56,736 nt of DNA from an uncultured Ectothiorhodospiraceae bacterium (GTDB lineage: Bacteria > Pseudomonadota > Gammaproteobacteria > CAMYNG01): NCBI GenBank assembly GCA_947259765.1, contig CAMYNG010000022.1:1-56736 (forward strand), given 5' to 3'. The translations under genes were made by a program, and so were the position numbers. The notes beneath the pieces are model-generated. The model saw only the letters and a program-made list of their open reading frames with translations, was not told the DNA's origin and searched no databases. Positions 1 through 9,359 of the stretch are shown in pieces; positions within the stretch are counted from its first letter, which is position 1; every line of letters starts with the position of its first letter.

Positions 1-1185
1 CTGCGGTGGAGTCGGCTGTTTGCCGTCAATGCGGACGCCAAACCGATTCAGAACGAGGTCGATCCTGTTGGCGATGGTTTCGGAGGGGTTGCCGGCGTAC
101 AAAAGGCCCACAGCGTTGCGTGCATTGTCGTTTGTCACGATCAGAGAGCCGGAATCACCACCGTCGCTGAAACTCCCGGGGGTAATTACAAGCTGGTCAA
201 CGAACTGGGCCGCTTTGTTGCATGCGTCGTCATAGCACACCACAACCGATGCATTAACAGTGTCAACCCGACCACGTGTTAGGCCTGTCGTTCGACCGTA
301 TTTTTGAACTGACTTGCCCAGCAGTTGCACCAGTTTCTCATCACCGATTCGAGTCGGGTTACCGAAGGCGGGATGCAGCTTACCGCTGGGTGCACCATAA
401 CCGGCTGGCGACCCGTTCTGACCGGTGGGCGTAGCCTTACTCAGTTCCATTCGGGTGGTCATGGAAATTGCGGCATCAATCTTGTTGTTGCGAGAGGTAT
501 CGCACTGGAAATTATTCCCCACCAACTGGCAATTAAAATTGATCTTCTGATACGCGTTAAGTATTCCAACCGTATCGCTCGGATTGAGTCCACCATCAAG
601 TGAGCCAGGCTGCAGAGTCCTGTCACCGACGTTGGCCTGATTACTATTCGCCAGCACGTGGTTATTACTCAACATGAATACATTCGCGCCATCTGTGACA
701 CGTGCACCGGCGGTGCCCGCGGAGACAGCAGGGTGCCCAGTGGAAACGCCAATCGGTGCCGGTAACGGCCAACGCTCGTCAGGCATGCACGCTCTATCCC
801 CCGCATTGTTACAGGGCGCGCCACGCAACGCGTAGAAACGCTTGCTTAACTGAGTCCGCACCGGAATCCCTTCAAGTTGGTCCGGGATACTCACCGCTGC
901 GCTGTCCTCGGTGATATAAACTTTGATGAACGCGTTACCGTTTTCATCAATACTGGTACCGCTGGCTACGGTTGCCGGCGCCGCCATGATTTGCGCCGCG
1001 TGACGGCTGTGGACACTCATCGCCTGCTGGACCGCCTGAACCTGCAACGCCGTCAGTGGTACAACCTCACCTGGCACCACGCTGGCCTCATCAGCGGCGT
1101 AAGAATAGCTCGCTGTTGACGCGGTAAGCACCAGCGCCACATAGCGGGTAGAGCGTAAAAGTCTCAATAGTGAATTTCCGATCAT
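1..1185 (-). CDS. Secreted trypsin-like (Nal1-type) serine protease, 3' end cut by window
   Basis: The reading frame is open from an ATG at 1185 to the window edge (395 codons, no stop), so the C-terminus is missing. The start is set by a strong AGGAGG six bases upstream. The N-terminus is a short basic stretch and a hydrophobic run ending SYSYAADEA, a probable signal peptide. A trypsin-like triad can be read: His176 in SNNHVLAN, Asp237 in NKIDAAI and Ser345 in SDGGDSGSL, followed by VGLLYAG. The spacing and the NNH, DAAI and GDSGS contexts resemble bacterial Nal1-like putative serine peptidases. The likely role is extracytoplasmic proteolysis; the substrate is unknown. It lies head to tail after the DUF481 gene, with 367 bases between them, so it probably has its own promoter. 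Confidence 0.8.
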   Translation of the reverse strand, partial: MIGNSLLRLLRSTRYVALVLTASTASYSYAADEASVVPGEVVPLTALQVQAVQQAMSVHSRHAAQIMAAPATVASGTSIDENGNAFIKVYITEDSAAVSIPDQLEGIPVRTQLSKRFYALRGAPCNNAGDRACMPDERWPLPAPIGVSTGHPAVSAGTAGARVTDGANVFMLSNNHVLANSNQANVGDRTLQPGSLDGGLNPSDTVGILNAYQKINFNCQLVGNNFQCDTSRNNKIDAAISMTTRMELSKATPTGQNGSPAGYGAPSGKLHPAFGNPTRIGDEKLVQLLGKSVQKYGRTTGLTRGRVDTVNASVVVCYDDACNKAAQFVDQLVITPGSFSDGGDSGSLIVTNDNARNAVGLLYAGNPSETIANRIDLVLNRFGVRIDGKQPTPPQ

Positions 1186-1552
1186 AATTTGCCTCCTATG
1201 CAAAAAAAAATCCTGATACGCGTGATCGAACTTGGAACATACGCAACCCAGTTCCAGACAGAACCGAAGTACGGTTGGCTTAACGGTATTGCAACAAATG
1301 TAGGCTGGCGGACAGCGTCTTTCCCTAAAGGCCCTTATTTGCTTCCTGCAAATAAAACGCTTAGAACATTTGGGTCATCTACGACATTAAAATCGTTCAG
1401 GACTAGAACCAGTAGATCGTCAAGAACTGGGCAACGCGATGTTCATGCCCAGGCTGTAACAACGTAACTATCGCGTCGAAACAAGCCAACGCAATCTTCG
1501 CAAAAACGTTCGCTAGATTATTTTGAACTAGCTCACAAAACTGAGTATGAAA
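1186..1552. other. Intergenic region, 367 bp
   Basis: This gap separates the 3' end of the DUF481 gene from the protease start, both on the minus strand. It holds the protease ribosome-binding site (AGGAGG, about 1192-1197). I see no convincing terminator, RNA gene or coding frame. It presumably contains the protease promoter, but I could not pick -35/-10 boxes with confidence. Confidence 0.5.
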
Positions 1553-2674
1553 TTAGAAATCTATTCCCAGCCCGATGATAAATCGAAAGTCGTCTTTCAC
1601 GGGTATCGTTCCGTCTGCACGGGGCTGAGGGTTCTGGGTAAAATCCCAGACAAATGACACATCAAAATCGAGTTTACTTGTGACTTCTGTCGAAAAGGTG
1701 GCAATACTATGGTGAGTAAAAGTGCCCGACTCTTCATTAACAACCTGAAAACCATATTCCACCTCAAAATCCATCCATTTTGTCAGCTCGGTTTCATAAC
1801 GTGTGCCGCCAAAAAGTGAAGGTGAGGTGCTGCTGATATTCTCACCGGGTTGTACCGAAACAAACTCAACGTATTTTCCACCCACGCCACCGGTTACATC
1901 CCATTCCGTCTTGGTTGTTCTGATAATGTGATAGCCGAAACCGGTACCCAGGTTGACCTGGTTTTCGATATTTTGGAACGGATCACGGAAATACTCGCCA
2001 AATACCGGGCGCCAGAAAAAATTGCGCGTTTTAAAAATGTCATATGAACCGCTGAGGCGTTGATTGTTGGCTGTTTCTATGCCCTCAGTTCTATTGATAT
2101 TGCCAAGGTAGTCAAGCAGGATCCGCGAAGAGGAGGTTCTGCGTTTGGCGTTGGCATTGACGTTGTACTCAAGTATATCCGAGTTGCCGCGCCGGATGTT
2201 TATCCCCAAAGATATTTTCGCCGACCAATAGTTACTCTCTTTCGGTTCGCCTGCAGCGATAGTGACAATGTCGCCTCGGACAAACTCCGATACTTTTTCA
2301 CCGTCAAAAAGCGTGACCCTGTCTCCATCAATTTTCATTTTACCGACGAGTGTTGTACCGTCATCGAAGCGAATACTTACCAATCGATGCGTACGTAGTT
2401 TTTGAACATCCTCCCAATCAAACTTGAGCAGATCCAGTTCATCACTGTCGAACTCTAGTCGAAAATCATAGAGTACTTTTAATTCGCCCTTGAGCCACTC
2501 ACCAGAGGTTAACTGAATCCAGTCAAACTCATCCGGTGGTGGATAAAAGGCATTCTCAATCGCGCCTTCGGCTTGGTTGCTTGAACTCGCGGCTTCCGCG
2601 GCCACTTCACCGCACACAAACAAGCTGAAGAAGATGGTCAACCAGATAGTTTTTTTAAGCAGTTGTTTAGCCAT
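1553..2674 (-). CDS. DUF481 family outer-membrane protein (YdiY-like)
   Basis: About 373 residues from the ATG at 2674. The frame also opens 21 codons upstream at a TTG, but that extension is poor, and the ATG is followed directly by a signal peptide (MAKQLLKK, hydrophobic run, VAAEA). Residues about 45-150 form a small beta-rich N-terminal module (WIQLTSGEWLKGEL, DDGTTLVGKM), as often seen before DUF481. The rest is the DUF481 barrel with alternating beta strands and the start motif NYWSAKISLGINIRRGN. The protein ends in GLGIDF, with a terminal Phe typical of BAM substrates. The family includes the salt-stress-associated outer-membrane proteins. It lies just downstream of a cation/proton antiporter on the same strand, so an osmotic or ionic role is plausible but inferred. 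Confidence 0.85.
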   Translation of the reverse strand: MAKQLLKKTIWLTIFFSLFVCGEVAAEAASSSNQAEGAIENAFYPPPDEFDWIQLTSGEWLKGELKVLYDFRLEFDSDELDLLKFDWEDVQKLRTHRLVSIRFDDGTTLVGKMKIDGDRVTLFDGEKVSEFVRGDIVTIAAGEPKESNYWSAKISLGINIRRGNSDILEYNVNANAKRRTSSSRILLDYLGNINRTEGIETANNQRLSGSYDIFKTRNFFWRPVFGEYFRDPFQNIENQVNLGTGFGYHIIRTTKTEWDVTGGVGGKYVEFVSVQPGENISSTSPSLFGGTRYETELTKWMDFEVEYGFQVVNEESGTFTHHSIATFSTEVTSKLDFDVSFVWDFTQNPQPRADGTIPVKDDFRFIIGLGIDF

Positions 2675-2758
2675 TTTATAATTATTTGGTTTGTTGGTAT
2701 CCAGACCACATGATGCAAGTTTTTGTATATCGATCAAAAATATAACGCAGAGAATCGC

Positions 2759-3964
2759 CTAAGCATTGTTTCGTTTAATTCTTGCTGCCAATACCGACGC
2801 CAGGGGGTTTGCTGTAAACCCATGCGCAAATGCGCTGAAAAATACGGTCAGCGTAACCACAACCGCCATTAATTCCGCGCCGGCTACCTTTGAGTTCAAA
2901 ACAATAATTACAAAGACAATACTCGCCAGTCCGCGAGGACCAAACCATGCCAGAAACAGCTTGCTGTCCGTGTTCTCTCCCGTACCGGTGAGTGACAAAA
3001 AGATTGGCAACATGCGAATCACCGTTAGACTTAGCAAAGCATAAACCAATACCTGCCAGGTAATATATTCATACATTTGACCAATCACCGCGGTACCAAA
3101 AACAATCCAGGTCAGCATGGCCAGCATTTCTCCCGTCGCTTCTGCGGGGAGCACCAGCTTGTGCGTATCTTGTTTAGCCAGAAAACCGAACAACAAGCCG
3201 CCTGTGAAGGCCGCAATGTAACCGCTGCCGTGCAGGGTTTGCGCCAGGGCAAAACAGGTCAAGGCCAGCATAATTACCGGCAGTTGGATCCAGACCTCGG
3301 TAATCCAGCCACGCTGCCAACACCAGCGGGTCAACCCCACGCCCGCCAAGGTCACACCCACGCCCACCGCGAGGCCGATGCCGATTTCCGTGGCCACCAG
3401 CCTCAAGGCAAGCGCGGCGCTGTCTGTTTCTAAACCGCTGGCTTCGGCGAGGGCGATGAATACCAGTAGTATCGGTACACAAATTCCGTCGTTCAAGCCG
3501 CTCTCTGCATTGAGTCCCTCCCTTATTCGAGCGGGTACCGCCTTATTGGTGACCACGCCCTTGCCCAACGCGGCATCGGTCGCCGCCAGCATGGTGGCAA
3601 GAATCGCCACTTCGAAAAACCCAAGTTGCTCAAACAGCAGCAGGCCAAAAGCGATACCCAGTGCGATAGTGCCGGGAAGCCCAAATATCAGCATTCGCCC
3701 CGGGATCTTGATGCTTGTTCTAAGTACCGATGTGTCGGCATTGGCGGCATCGATATACAGCACCAGAGCAAGCGTAAGATCCGCCAGTATACGCAGCTCC
3801 CGACTGGTTACGTCAGGACCCAACCAACCGACACCGAGCGGGCCCACAAGGAATCCGAAGGCAATGAACACCATCGGGCCGGTGATACTCGTACGCTCGA
3901 TACGCCCCGCGACGAGGCTGTAAACCAGAGCAAATGCAGTGAGCAGAGCAAATTCAGCGTACAC
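2759..3964 (-). CDS. CPA1-type cation/proton antiporter
   Basis: I choose the GTG at 3964 (401 residues) because AAGGAAGAG lies just upstream and the protein then starts directly in its first membrane segment (VYAEFALLTAFALVYSLVAG). An upstream TTG at 4018 would add an implausible polar extension. About twelve hydrophobic segments are visible, with the antiporter-core features LALVLYIDAA, MLAATDAALGKGVV and LNAESGLNDGI (the ND pair of CPA1 exchangers). The pump would exchange Na+ or K+ for H+ across the inner membrane. There is no long cytosolic C-terminal regulatory domain, so it is a short core-only exchanger. It precedes the DUF481 gene, and a joint role in ion or pH homeostasis is inferred. 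Confidence 0.85.
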   Translation of the reverse strand: MYAEFALLTAFALVYSLVAGRIERTSITGPMVFIAFGFLVGPLGVGWLGPDVTSRELRILADLTLALVLYIDAANADTSVLRTSIKIPGRMLIFGLPGTIALGIAFGLLLFEQLGFFEVAILATMLAATDAALGKGVVTNKAVPARIREGLNAESGLNDGICVPILLVFIALAEASGLETDSAALALRLVATEIGIGLAVGVGVTLAGVGLTRWCWQRGWITEVWIQLPVIMLALTCFALAQTLHGSGYIAAFTGGLLFGFLAKQDTHKLVLPAEATGEMLAMLTWIVFGTAVIGQMYEYITWQVLVYALLSLTVIRMLPIFLSLTGTGENTDSKLFLAWFGPRGLASIVFVIIVLNSKVAGAELMAVVVTLTVFFSAFAHGFTANPLASVLAARIKRNNA

Positions 3965-4221
3965 GGTCTCTTCCTTTTGGGTAAGTTTTGTTCGCGAAAC
4001 TTCTACGGAACACCGCAACGACCTATACAGATAGAGAAAGTGCCAAGCGGCGAACGATGATTTTTTTCTGTACAGATTATATTCAAGATAGTTTGGCGTA
4101 CGTCTTTTCGAAGTTGCCCGTTTTCGAATACTTTCATTTCTATCTGCAAAATGGCCCGCTGGTCTCTAGATGTAAACCAGCAAAAAATATCGTGGATCAA
4201 TTATTGTGCGATTTAACTTCC

Positions 4222-4461
4222 CTAGAACAAAAACTTCATCGCGCTCAACTTCCGATCTTTCCAAATGTGTCCATCAATATTTTTCACCAACACATTGGCG
4301 CCCGCCTCGTTCGTGTCAACGTCAATGACAGCAAGATATTTTGACTCATCATCAGACTCCTGAATGGTGACACTGTTGATGACCGCGCCGTATTTCTCCA
4401 GGGCCAAGCGAATTTCATCTTCTGTTGTATCGGGCTCAAAGCCACCTACTGCAATTTTCAT
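4222..4461 (-). CDS. Small RRM-fold protein with degenerate RNP motifs
   Basis: 79 residues from an ATG at 4461 with GAGG upstream. The whole protein is one RRM: KIAVGGFEP (beta1/RNP2 position), TEDEIRLALEKYGAV (helix 1), VTIQESDDESKYLAVIDVD (beta2-beta3/RNP1 position), AGANVLVKNIDGHIW (helix 2) and a final strand. Bacterial single-RRM proteins usually bind RNA through aromatics in RNP1 and RNP2. Here the usual F/Y positions read A in RNP2 (IAVGGF) and A/I/V in RNP1 (YLAVIDVD). The fold assignment is good; canonical RNA binding is doubtful. The gene stands alone between the antiporter and the hydrolase, with short gaps on both sides. Confidence 0.75.
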   Translation of the reverse strand: MKIAVGGFEPDTTEDEIRLALEKYGAVINSVTIQESDDESKYLAVIDVDTNEAGANVLVKNIDGHIWKDRKLSAMKFLF

Positions 4462-4534
4462 TATTGATTACCTCATATCGTTGATCGAATTTTTATCGCG
4501 AAAAGTCAATGTCCTCCAAAACGATTCGAACGAG

Positions 4535-6037
4535 CTAAGCGCTACAACCCTTGTCCACAACTTCTACGAAACCCAAAAACTCCAAAATACGTGTTTCCTG
4601 ATAAGTATAAAACGGGTTCCAGCGCAAGCGCATCAGGTCGGCCTCTGAAATTTGCAGTACACCGCGTTCACCGCGGATAGAAACATCGCCGAGTCGAATA
4701 CCTTGATAGCTCGGTATTTCCTCTACACCATACACAGGATCATCAGGTGCAAAAGGCAAGGCCACATGCGATAAGGAATAAACACCGGCGGGCCATTTAA
4801 GCCCCAATTCACAGTCGATGGCAGTACGTTCAGTCGCCATAAGCCGACGGGCAACAACATTCCTGCTGTCTTCGTTTTCGTTAGTAATCAACGTAAGCAC
4901 GTAATTATGCTGTTGACCACGCAACATGCTATCAATCCACGCAGTCGGGTTACTTGTCAGGATCGGTTCAATTTCAGTAAATCGATTGATATCAAACAGT
5001 ACCAGTTCGTGCTGGCCGGACGGCAGACGATCGAACAAGCCTTGCACCAGTGCGGGTGCCGTGACCGTAGCATCCACCACGGATTGAAATGCAATAATGG
5101 GCGGCATTTCTTGCATTTTTCCTGCAGAACTGAGACGAGTAATTTTTGCCTGAATCTCCTCGGTTAGCTCATGCGCCAACTTGCCGGCATTAAGGGCAAA
5201 TGAGCCGTATTTAAAGGGGTCGTACTCCGGCAGGATTGAGTTCCAGGCAAGTTTTTGCATGCCAAGTAAATGCCCCAGCCGCTCCTGCCAAATTGCCAAT
5301 GCAGCAAGTTGTGTAATTCCGATTTCGGGTGAAAGTAATACCAGGCCTTGTGCTTGCGGCAAGGTATCATCTTGTAGGGCAGACAAAGCATAATGCACGG
5401 CAAGCGCGCCGCCATTTGAGTAACCAACAATATAAATTGGCTTGTCGCCAAGCTGTTCGCGCAAATGGCGTACCGCAATTTTCACCGCCGCCGCCATGTC
5501 CGTCCAGTCCGTATCCACAAGACCGACCGGTGCCGTGCCATGACCCGGCACGCGCATACCCAACACCCAGGCACCTTCGCTGTGCAGGCGCTGACCGAGG
5601 TGACGCAAACTATAGGGCGAATCGGAAAGGCCGTGGATCAGCAACACACCAATGCGCGGCTTGTTTAGGGACAACTCGTAACTACGGTTCCAATCTTTGG
5701 GCCAGCTCGTTGGATCGGCCAGACTGCCACGATGATAGCGATTGATTTTACGCCGGTCTGCCGGCGCCAGCTTGGCATACACTTCTTCGTTGAGTTGCCT
5801 AAATAGGCGGTCTTCAAGTGCCAGATATTCAGTAAAGGAAGTTATGTCCGATTTGGTTGTGAACTCCTCGTCGAGCTCAGCGGTGTGCCAGACATTGAGG
5901 TCCGGTCGACTGTTGAGAAACGTCACTGCGACAATCACAAGCGTGATGACGACACCGATCGCACCGTAGATCAATGCGCGCATTACCTGCCTGACAGTGC
6001 CCACGGCAGCCATTTTTACAAATCGCCTAAATGTCAT
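4535..6037 (-). CDS. Membrane-anchored alpha/beta hydrolase
   Basis: 500 residues from the ATG at 6037; a GTG ten codons upstream is possible. One N-terminal membrane segment (ALIYGAIGVVITLVIVAVTF) anchors it, most likely with the enzyme in the periplasm. The fold is alpha/beta hydrolase: an oxyanion stretch VLLIHGLSDSP near residue 135, the nucleophile elbow GYSNGG with Ser207, a probable acid Asp322 (SVVDATV) and His424 (SLSHVALPF). Similar long hydrolases with the SHVALPF..DDP signature occur in marine and soil Gammaproteobacteria, but I know of no established substrate. A monoacylglycerol-lipase or esterase-like activity is the safest guess. It is monocistronic in appearance. Confidence 0.8.
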   Translation of the reverse strand: MTFRRFVKMAAVGTVRQVMRALIYGAIGVVITLVIVAVTFLNSRPDLNVWHTAELDEEFTTKSDITSFTEYLALEDRLFRQLNEEVYAKLAPADRRKINRYHRGSLADPTSWPKDWNRSYELSLNKPRIGVLLIHGLSDSPYSLRHLGQRLHSEGAWVLGMRVPGHGTAPVGLVDTDWTDMAAAVKIAVRHLREQLGDKPIYIVGYSNGGALAVHYALSALQDDTLPQAQGLVLLSPEIGITQLAALAIWQERLGHLLGMQKLAWNSILPEYDPFKYGSFALNAGKLAHELTEEIQAKITRLSSAGKMQEMPPIIAFQSVVDATVTAPALVQGLFDRLPSGQHELVLFDINRFTEIEPILTSNPTAWIDSMLRGQQHNYVLTLITNENEDSRNVVARRLMATERTAIDCELGLKWPAGVYSLSHVALPFAPDDPVYGVEEIPSYQGIRLGDVSIRGERGVLQISEADLMRLRWNPFYTYQETRILEFLGFVEVVDKGCSA

Positions 6038-6092
6038 CACCTGTAGCTCTCTATTTAGTCGAAACACATAAAAGAGAAGTTTTTATTTTAAG

Positions 6093-6944
6093 TCAAAATG
6101 TCGCATGTATCCCGAGAAATACGCCGGCATAACCGTAGTCAATTTCCGTTCGGTCCGTGTCATTTTCTACGTTGATATCCGCATCGAAATAGGTAACTCC
6201 GAAAACAGCGCCCACACGACGACTGAACTGGTACCGCGTATTTATGGATGTTTGTGCCACAAACGCGCTGACATCCTGAAATGTTCCGCCGACCAATGAA
6301 ACTTTCGTACTGATACCCCACTTAGGCGTATAGGCATACCAAAAATTCAGCCCAAACATCGGCAACGGCGCAAATACGGAAGCTTCTTCCTTTAAGGAGC
6401 CGGCCTGGGTTACACCATCGATGGTGATTTCACCTTGCGCTTCGAAGGTGTACTTTAGATCCAGTCCTTCGAGCCCGGCGGTGAACAGAACCTGACTTCG
6501 CTCGTCCTTGAACAACGCATAGCCATAGTTCACGCTGTAAAACTGCGTGCGATCAACCAGGCTTGCCTTGCCGTTCACCGTCACATCACCCGACTGAAAT
6601 TCACCATCGAGCAGGGTGGACTCGCGACTGATACGAAAATAGGCAAAACCCAGATAATGTTTTTGGTGAAATTCGTATAAGCCGTAAAGAGTACCTACAG
6701 TATTCGACGCGGGCAGGCCCAGATCCTTTTCAGCATCAATGCTAAGCGAGACCCTATTTTTCTTATCGCTAAACTTAAATTCGGTATCGAATTTCACGAC
6801 TGCCGCGCCGACGCCCAGTGAGAACCGTCGCTTGGGTTCTTTTTCTGGTGTTTCAGCCCACGCATTCCACGGCAACATGGTCGTGAATAACGCAACAAAA
6901 AGACCAAGCTGAAGCGTACTGCGGATTTTCGGCCTGACTGACAT
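6093..6944 (-). CDS. Predicted outer-membrane beta-barrel protein
   Basis: 283 residues from the ATG at 6944. This start gives a clean signal peptide (MSVRPKIRS, hydrophobic core, AWA with cleavage before ETPEKEP). The mature part is a string of amphipathic strands with aromatic edges (HYLGFAYFRIS, FYSVNYGYALF, MFGLNFWYAY) and a terminal Phe (GIHATF), as expected of an OmpA/OmpW-sized barrel. I do not recognise a named family. It lies just upstream of the hydrolase gene on the same strand, separated by 55 bases. Function unknown; outer-membrane location is inferred from composition and the C-terminal signature. Confidence 0.7.
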   Translation of the reverse strand: MSVRPKIRSTLQLGLFVALFTTMLPWNAWAETPEKEPKRRFSLGVGAAVVKFDTEFKFSDKKNRVSLSIDAEKDLGLPASNTVGTLYGLYEFHQKHYLGFAYFRISRESTLLDGEFQSGDVTVNGKASLVDRTQFYSVNYGYALFKDERSQVLFTAGLEGLDLKYTFEAQGEITIDGVTQAGSLKEEASVFAPLPMFGLNFWYAYTPKWGISTKVSLVGGTFQDVSAFVAQTSINTRYQFSRRVGAVFGVTYFDADINVENDTDRTEIDYGYAGVFLGIHATF

Positions 6945-7073
6945 ATTCAAAACAAGTCCCGAAAAAAACATGCAAGCAAAATTCTGTACTTTAAACAAAC
7001 AGACAACTCAAAATAATACTGCGTTGTCACTTTATTTATTTTCCCAAAAACATACTTAATGTAACCGGCTTGC

Positions 7074-8144
7074 TTAACGTCGCAACTGAGGCCAGAACCG
7101 ATCAAGCACGTGCAAGGCCAGAATGACATAGCCGCTTGCCAGTGCAATAAAAAGCACCCGCAACGCGAACTTCGCTTCGATATTGCTGCCCTCCCCCATA
7201 CTGGTGCTGACCAAAATCAGCAAGGCGGTAAACGCAGAAGGATAATACTTGGCGTTCGGTTTATCTGAGAACATGTTTTGCGCAAACCACAACGCTGCCA
7301 CGAAGACTAATAATATTAGGAACCAATACTCGGGTACGGAAGCAAGCATATGGAAAAACAGCAACGCCACCACGCCGCCCATCAGGGTGGCGATAAGCAG
7401 TTTTTTTCCCATGGCACGTCCTGCGGACAGTTCGGGTGATAAACTAATGACGGCGGCGTATACCATCACCAGTATCTGTCCGGTCCACTGCATGATTATA
7501 AATAATACGACGAGCGGTAGCACAACAACGGCGCTTTTCAAAGCAGCCTGCGCCGCCACCGGGGAATACCCAGGTTGAAAACCGGAGGACTTTACGGATT
7601 TTTCCGGATTGGGAAAGACCTGATGCATAAACCAAAACAACACCACCACCAGCGCACCGGAAACCACAAATCCAGCGGCAAATCCTTCCGCTAAAACATC
7701 GTGAATCTGCGCCAGCATGGGTAACAGTAACAGCGCCAGCAAGGCCATCAGAACGAAAATAAATGGGCCACCACGATTGAGTAAGTAATAGATATGAAAC
7801 AGGACCACGCCTACCATAGCCACATAGACCAGTGGAAACGGTAGAAAAAACAGCGTAAATGTCAGACCCAATACAAAGGCCGCCAGCACGTAACCAATGT
7901 TGACCAGCGCACGTTTGAAGGTAGGGCCGGGGATGGGGTTGCCCAAAAAGACGCCGGTCAATACCGGCAATAAAAATGACAGCGGCCATTGAATGGCAAA
8001 CGCCAGCGCCGCAGCGAGGGTAACACCGACGGTAAATCGCACAATCTGTGTATTGCGCAGATCGCCTACCCAAAATGCCGTCCGCAATTCCGGCCGAAAA
8101 CGCTTGCGCCATCGTGCTAACAGCATTGGTGGACTGATGTTCAA
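7074..8144 (-). CDS. DUF2955 inner-membrane protein of an HlyD-linked export pair
   Basis: About 356 residues if translation starts at the TTG at 8144, or 350 from the ATG at 8126; neither has a clear ribosome-binding site. Ten or so hydrophobic segments alternate with short loops, and the motif LTGVFLGNPIPGPTFKRA is typical of DUF2955, a FUSC-like permease family almost always coded beside an HlyD-type adaptor. That is the case here: the HlyD gene ends at 8146, so the two are translationally adjacent. The pair probably forms an efflux or secretion unit for small aromatic or amphipathic compounds. The substrate is not known. Confidence 0.8.
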   Translation of the reverse strand: MNISPPMLLARWRKRFRPELRTAFWVGDLRNTQIVRFTVGVTLAAALAFAIQWPLSFLLPVLTGVFLGNPIPGPTFKRALVNIGYVLAAFVLGLTFTLFFLPFPLVYVAMVGVVLFHIYYLLNRGGPFIFVLMALLALLLLPMLAQIHDVLAEGFAAGFVVSGALVVVLFWFMHQVFPNPEKSVKSSGFQPGYSPVAAQAALKSAVVVLPLVVLFIIMQWTGQILVMVYAAVISLSPELSAGRAMGKKLLIATLMGGVVALLFFHMLASVPEYWFLILLVFVAALWFAQNMFSDKPNAKYYPSAFTALLILVSTSMGEGSNIEAKFALRVLFIALASGYVILALHVLDRFWPQLRR

Positions 8145-8145
8145 C

Positions 8146-9300
8146 TCAATAGATAAACGACAGCAAGGTCATTAAACGGATCCACAACCAACCCATGCCA
8201 TTGAGAATCCAGTTGCTACCATAGATCTGCACATCGGCCTGGCCACCGTGACGGCGATAACCGGTCGCACTTTCGTCAGAAAAGCGAATTATGACGGGAA
8301 AACGTTGCGCGCTACGCAACCAACCACTGTCACCTTTAATCGTCGCCAGGCCGCCGAGCTTTCCCGACGAATCATGTTCGATACCCACGCCAATACTAAT
8401 CACTGTGGCAGGGAAGACTTTTCCCGGCGCGGAATCCAGCGCGACGTCCACCGAACTGCCAGGCTTCAGTTTACCTATGCTGTTCTCACGCATGTAGGCC
8501 TCAACCCACACATCCGATGCGGAGACAAAGGTCATCAACGGCGTGCCCTTGCTGGCGTAATGGCCTTCGTCGATTTGCAGATTCGCGATCATACCATGTC
8601 CAGGTGCAACCACTTTTGTCTCCGCTAAATTGATTTGCGCTTTTTTTAGCTTTGCTATGGCAGCTCGTATACGCGGATTGTTCTCGCCAGCCTGACCCAA
8701 CTCCTGCTTGGCCTTTTCCAGGTTAGCGCGCGCTACATCTACCTGTGCACGAGCTTGTTTCACCGTTGCGCGTGCCTGGTCACCTTCCGCCTTGGGTACC
8801 ACGCCACGCTTTTCCACTTCGTAGATGCGCCTGGCCTGGACCTGCATGTGATTCAGGTGTGCCTGTGCCTCGACCAGATTCGCCTGTGCGGTGGCCACCG
8901 CGGCGGTTCCCGCACCGGTTTCCTGGCCTGCCAATTCCAGTTCTGTCCTCGCCCGCTCTAATGTCAGCTCGTATTCCTTGGGATCAATTAGCACGAGGAG
9001 ATCGCCACCGTGGACCTCCTGATCCAGATCGACATTGACTTGTTTTACTCGCCCGGACACCTTGGGTGCAATTGAAACAATATATCCCTGCACGCGTGCC
9101 TGATCGGTCCAGGGTGCTTGGCGGGCAGCAAGGACGTACCAGACAAACAGGAACAAGGCCACGTAGAGCACGATTTTTGTATTGCGCTTTACAGGATCAG
9201 GATGGCCGTTGCTGGTAGCAGTCGTTGGTGACTCGCCCGCAGTGTTTGCTTCGCTACGTTCACTGGACGAGGTCTTTTTGTCTTTGCTTTCTGACGACAT
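8146..9300 (-). CDS. HlyD/EmrA-family membrane-fusion protein
   Basis: 384 residues from the ATG at 9300, with GGAG six bases upstream (a TTG at 9306 is less likely). A hydrophilic Ser/Thr-rich head is followed by one membrane anchor (IVLYVALFLFVWYVLAAR). Then come a biotinyl-lipoyl-like half (VSGRVKQVNVD, DQEVHGGDLLVLIDP), a long alpha-hairpin coiled coil (about 110-215) and the second lipoyl half plus beta barrel (VVAPGHGMIANLQIDEG). The adaptor would bridge the DUF2955 permease to the periplasm or an outer-membrane channel. No outer-membrane factor is next to it; it could borrow the one coded at 16179-17663. Confidence 0.88.
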   Translation of the reverse strand: MSSESKDKKTSSSERSEANTAGESPTTATSNGHPDPVKRNTKIVLYVALFLFVWYVLAARQAPWTDQARVQGYIVSIAPKVSGRVKQVNVDLDQEVHGGDLLVLIDPKEYELTLERARTELELAGQETGAGTAAVATAQANLVEAQAHLNHMQVQARRIYEVEKRGVVPKAEGDQARATVKQARAQVDVARANLEKAKQELGQAGENNPRIRAAIAKLKKAQINLAETKVVAPGHGMIANLQIDEGHYASKGTPLMTFVSASDVWVEAYMRENSIGKLKPGSSVDVALDSAPGKVFPATVISIGVGIEHDSSGKLGGLATIKGDSGWLRSAQRFPVIIRFSDESATGYRRHGGQADVQIYGSNWILNGMGWLWIRLMTLLSFIY

Positions 9301-9359
9301 ACCCAACTCCTGACTTCTTTTTATTAACTCAGCCTTCTAAGACACTTAATTAGAGTTCG

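Noticed and set aside
1189-1467. Plus-strand open frame of 92 codons
   Set aside because: It begins beside the protease ribosome-binding site and has no recognisable protein features or ribosome-binding site; the region is likely a promoter and leader.
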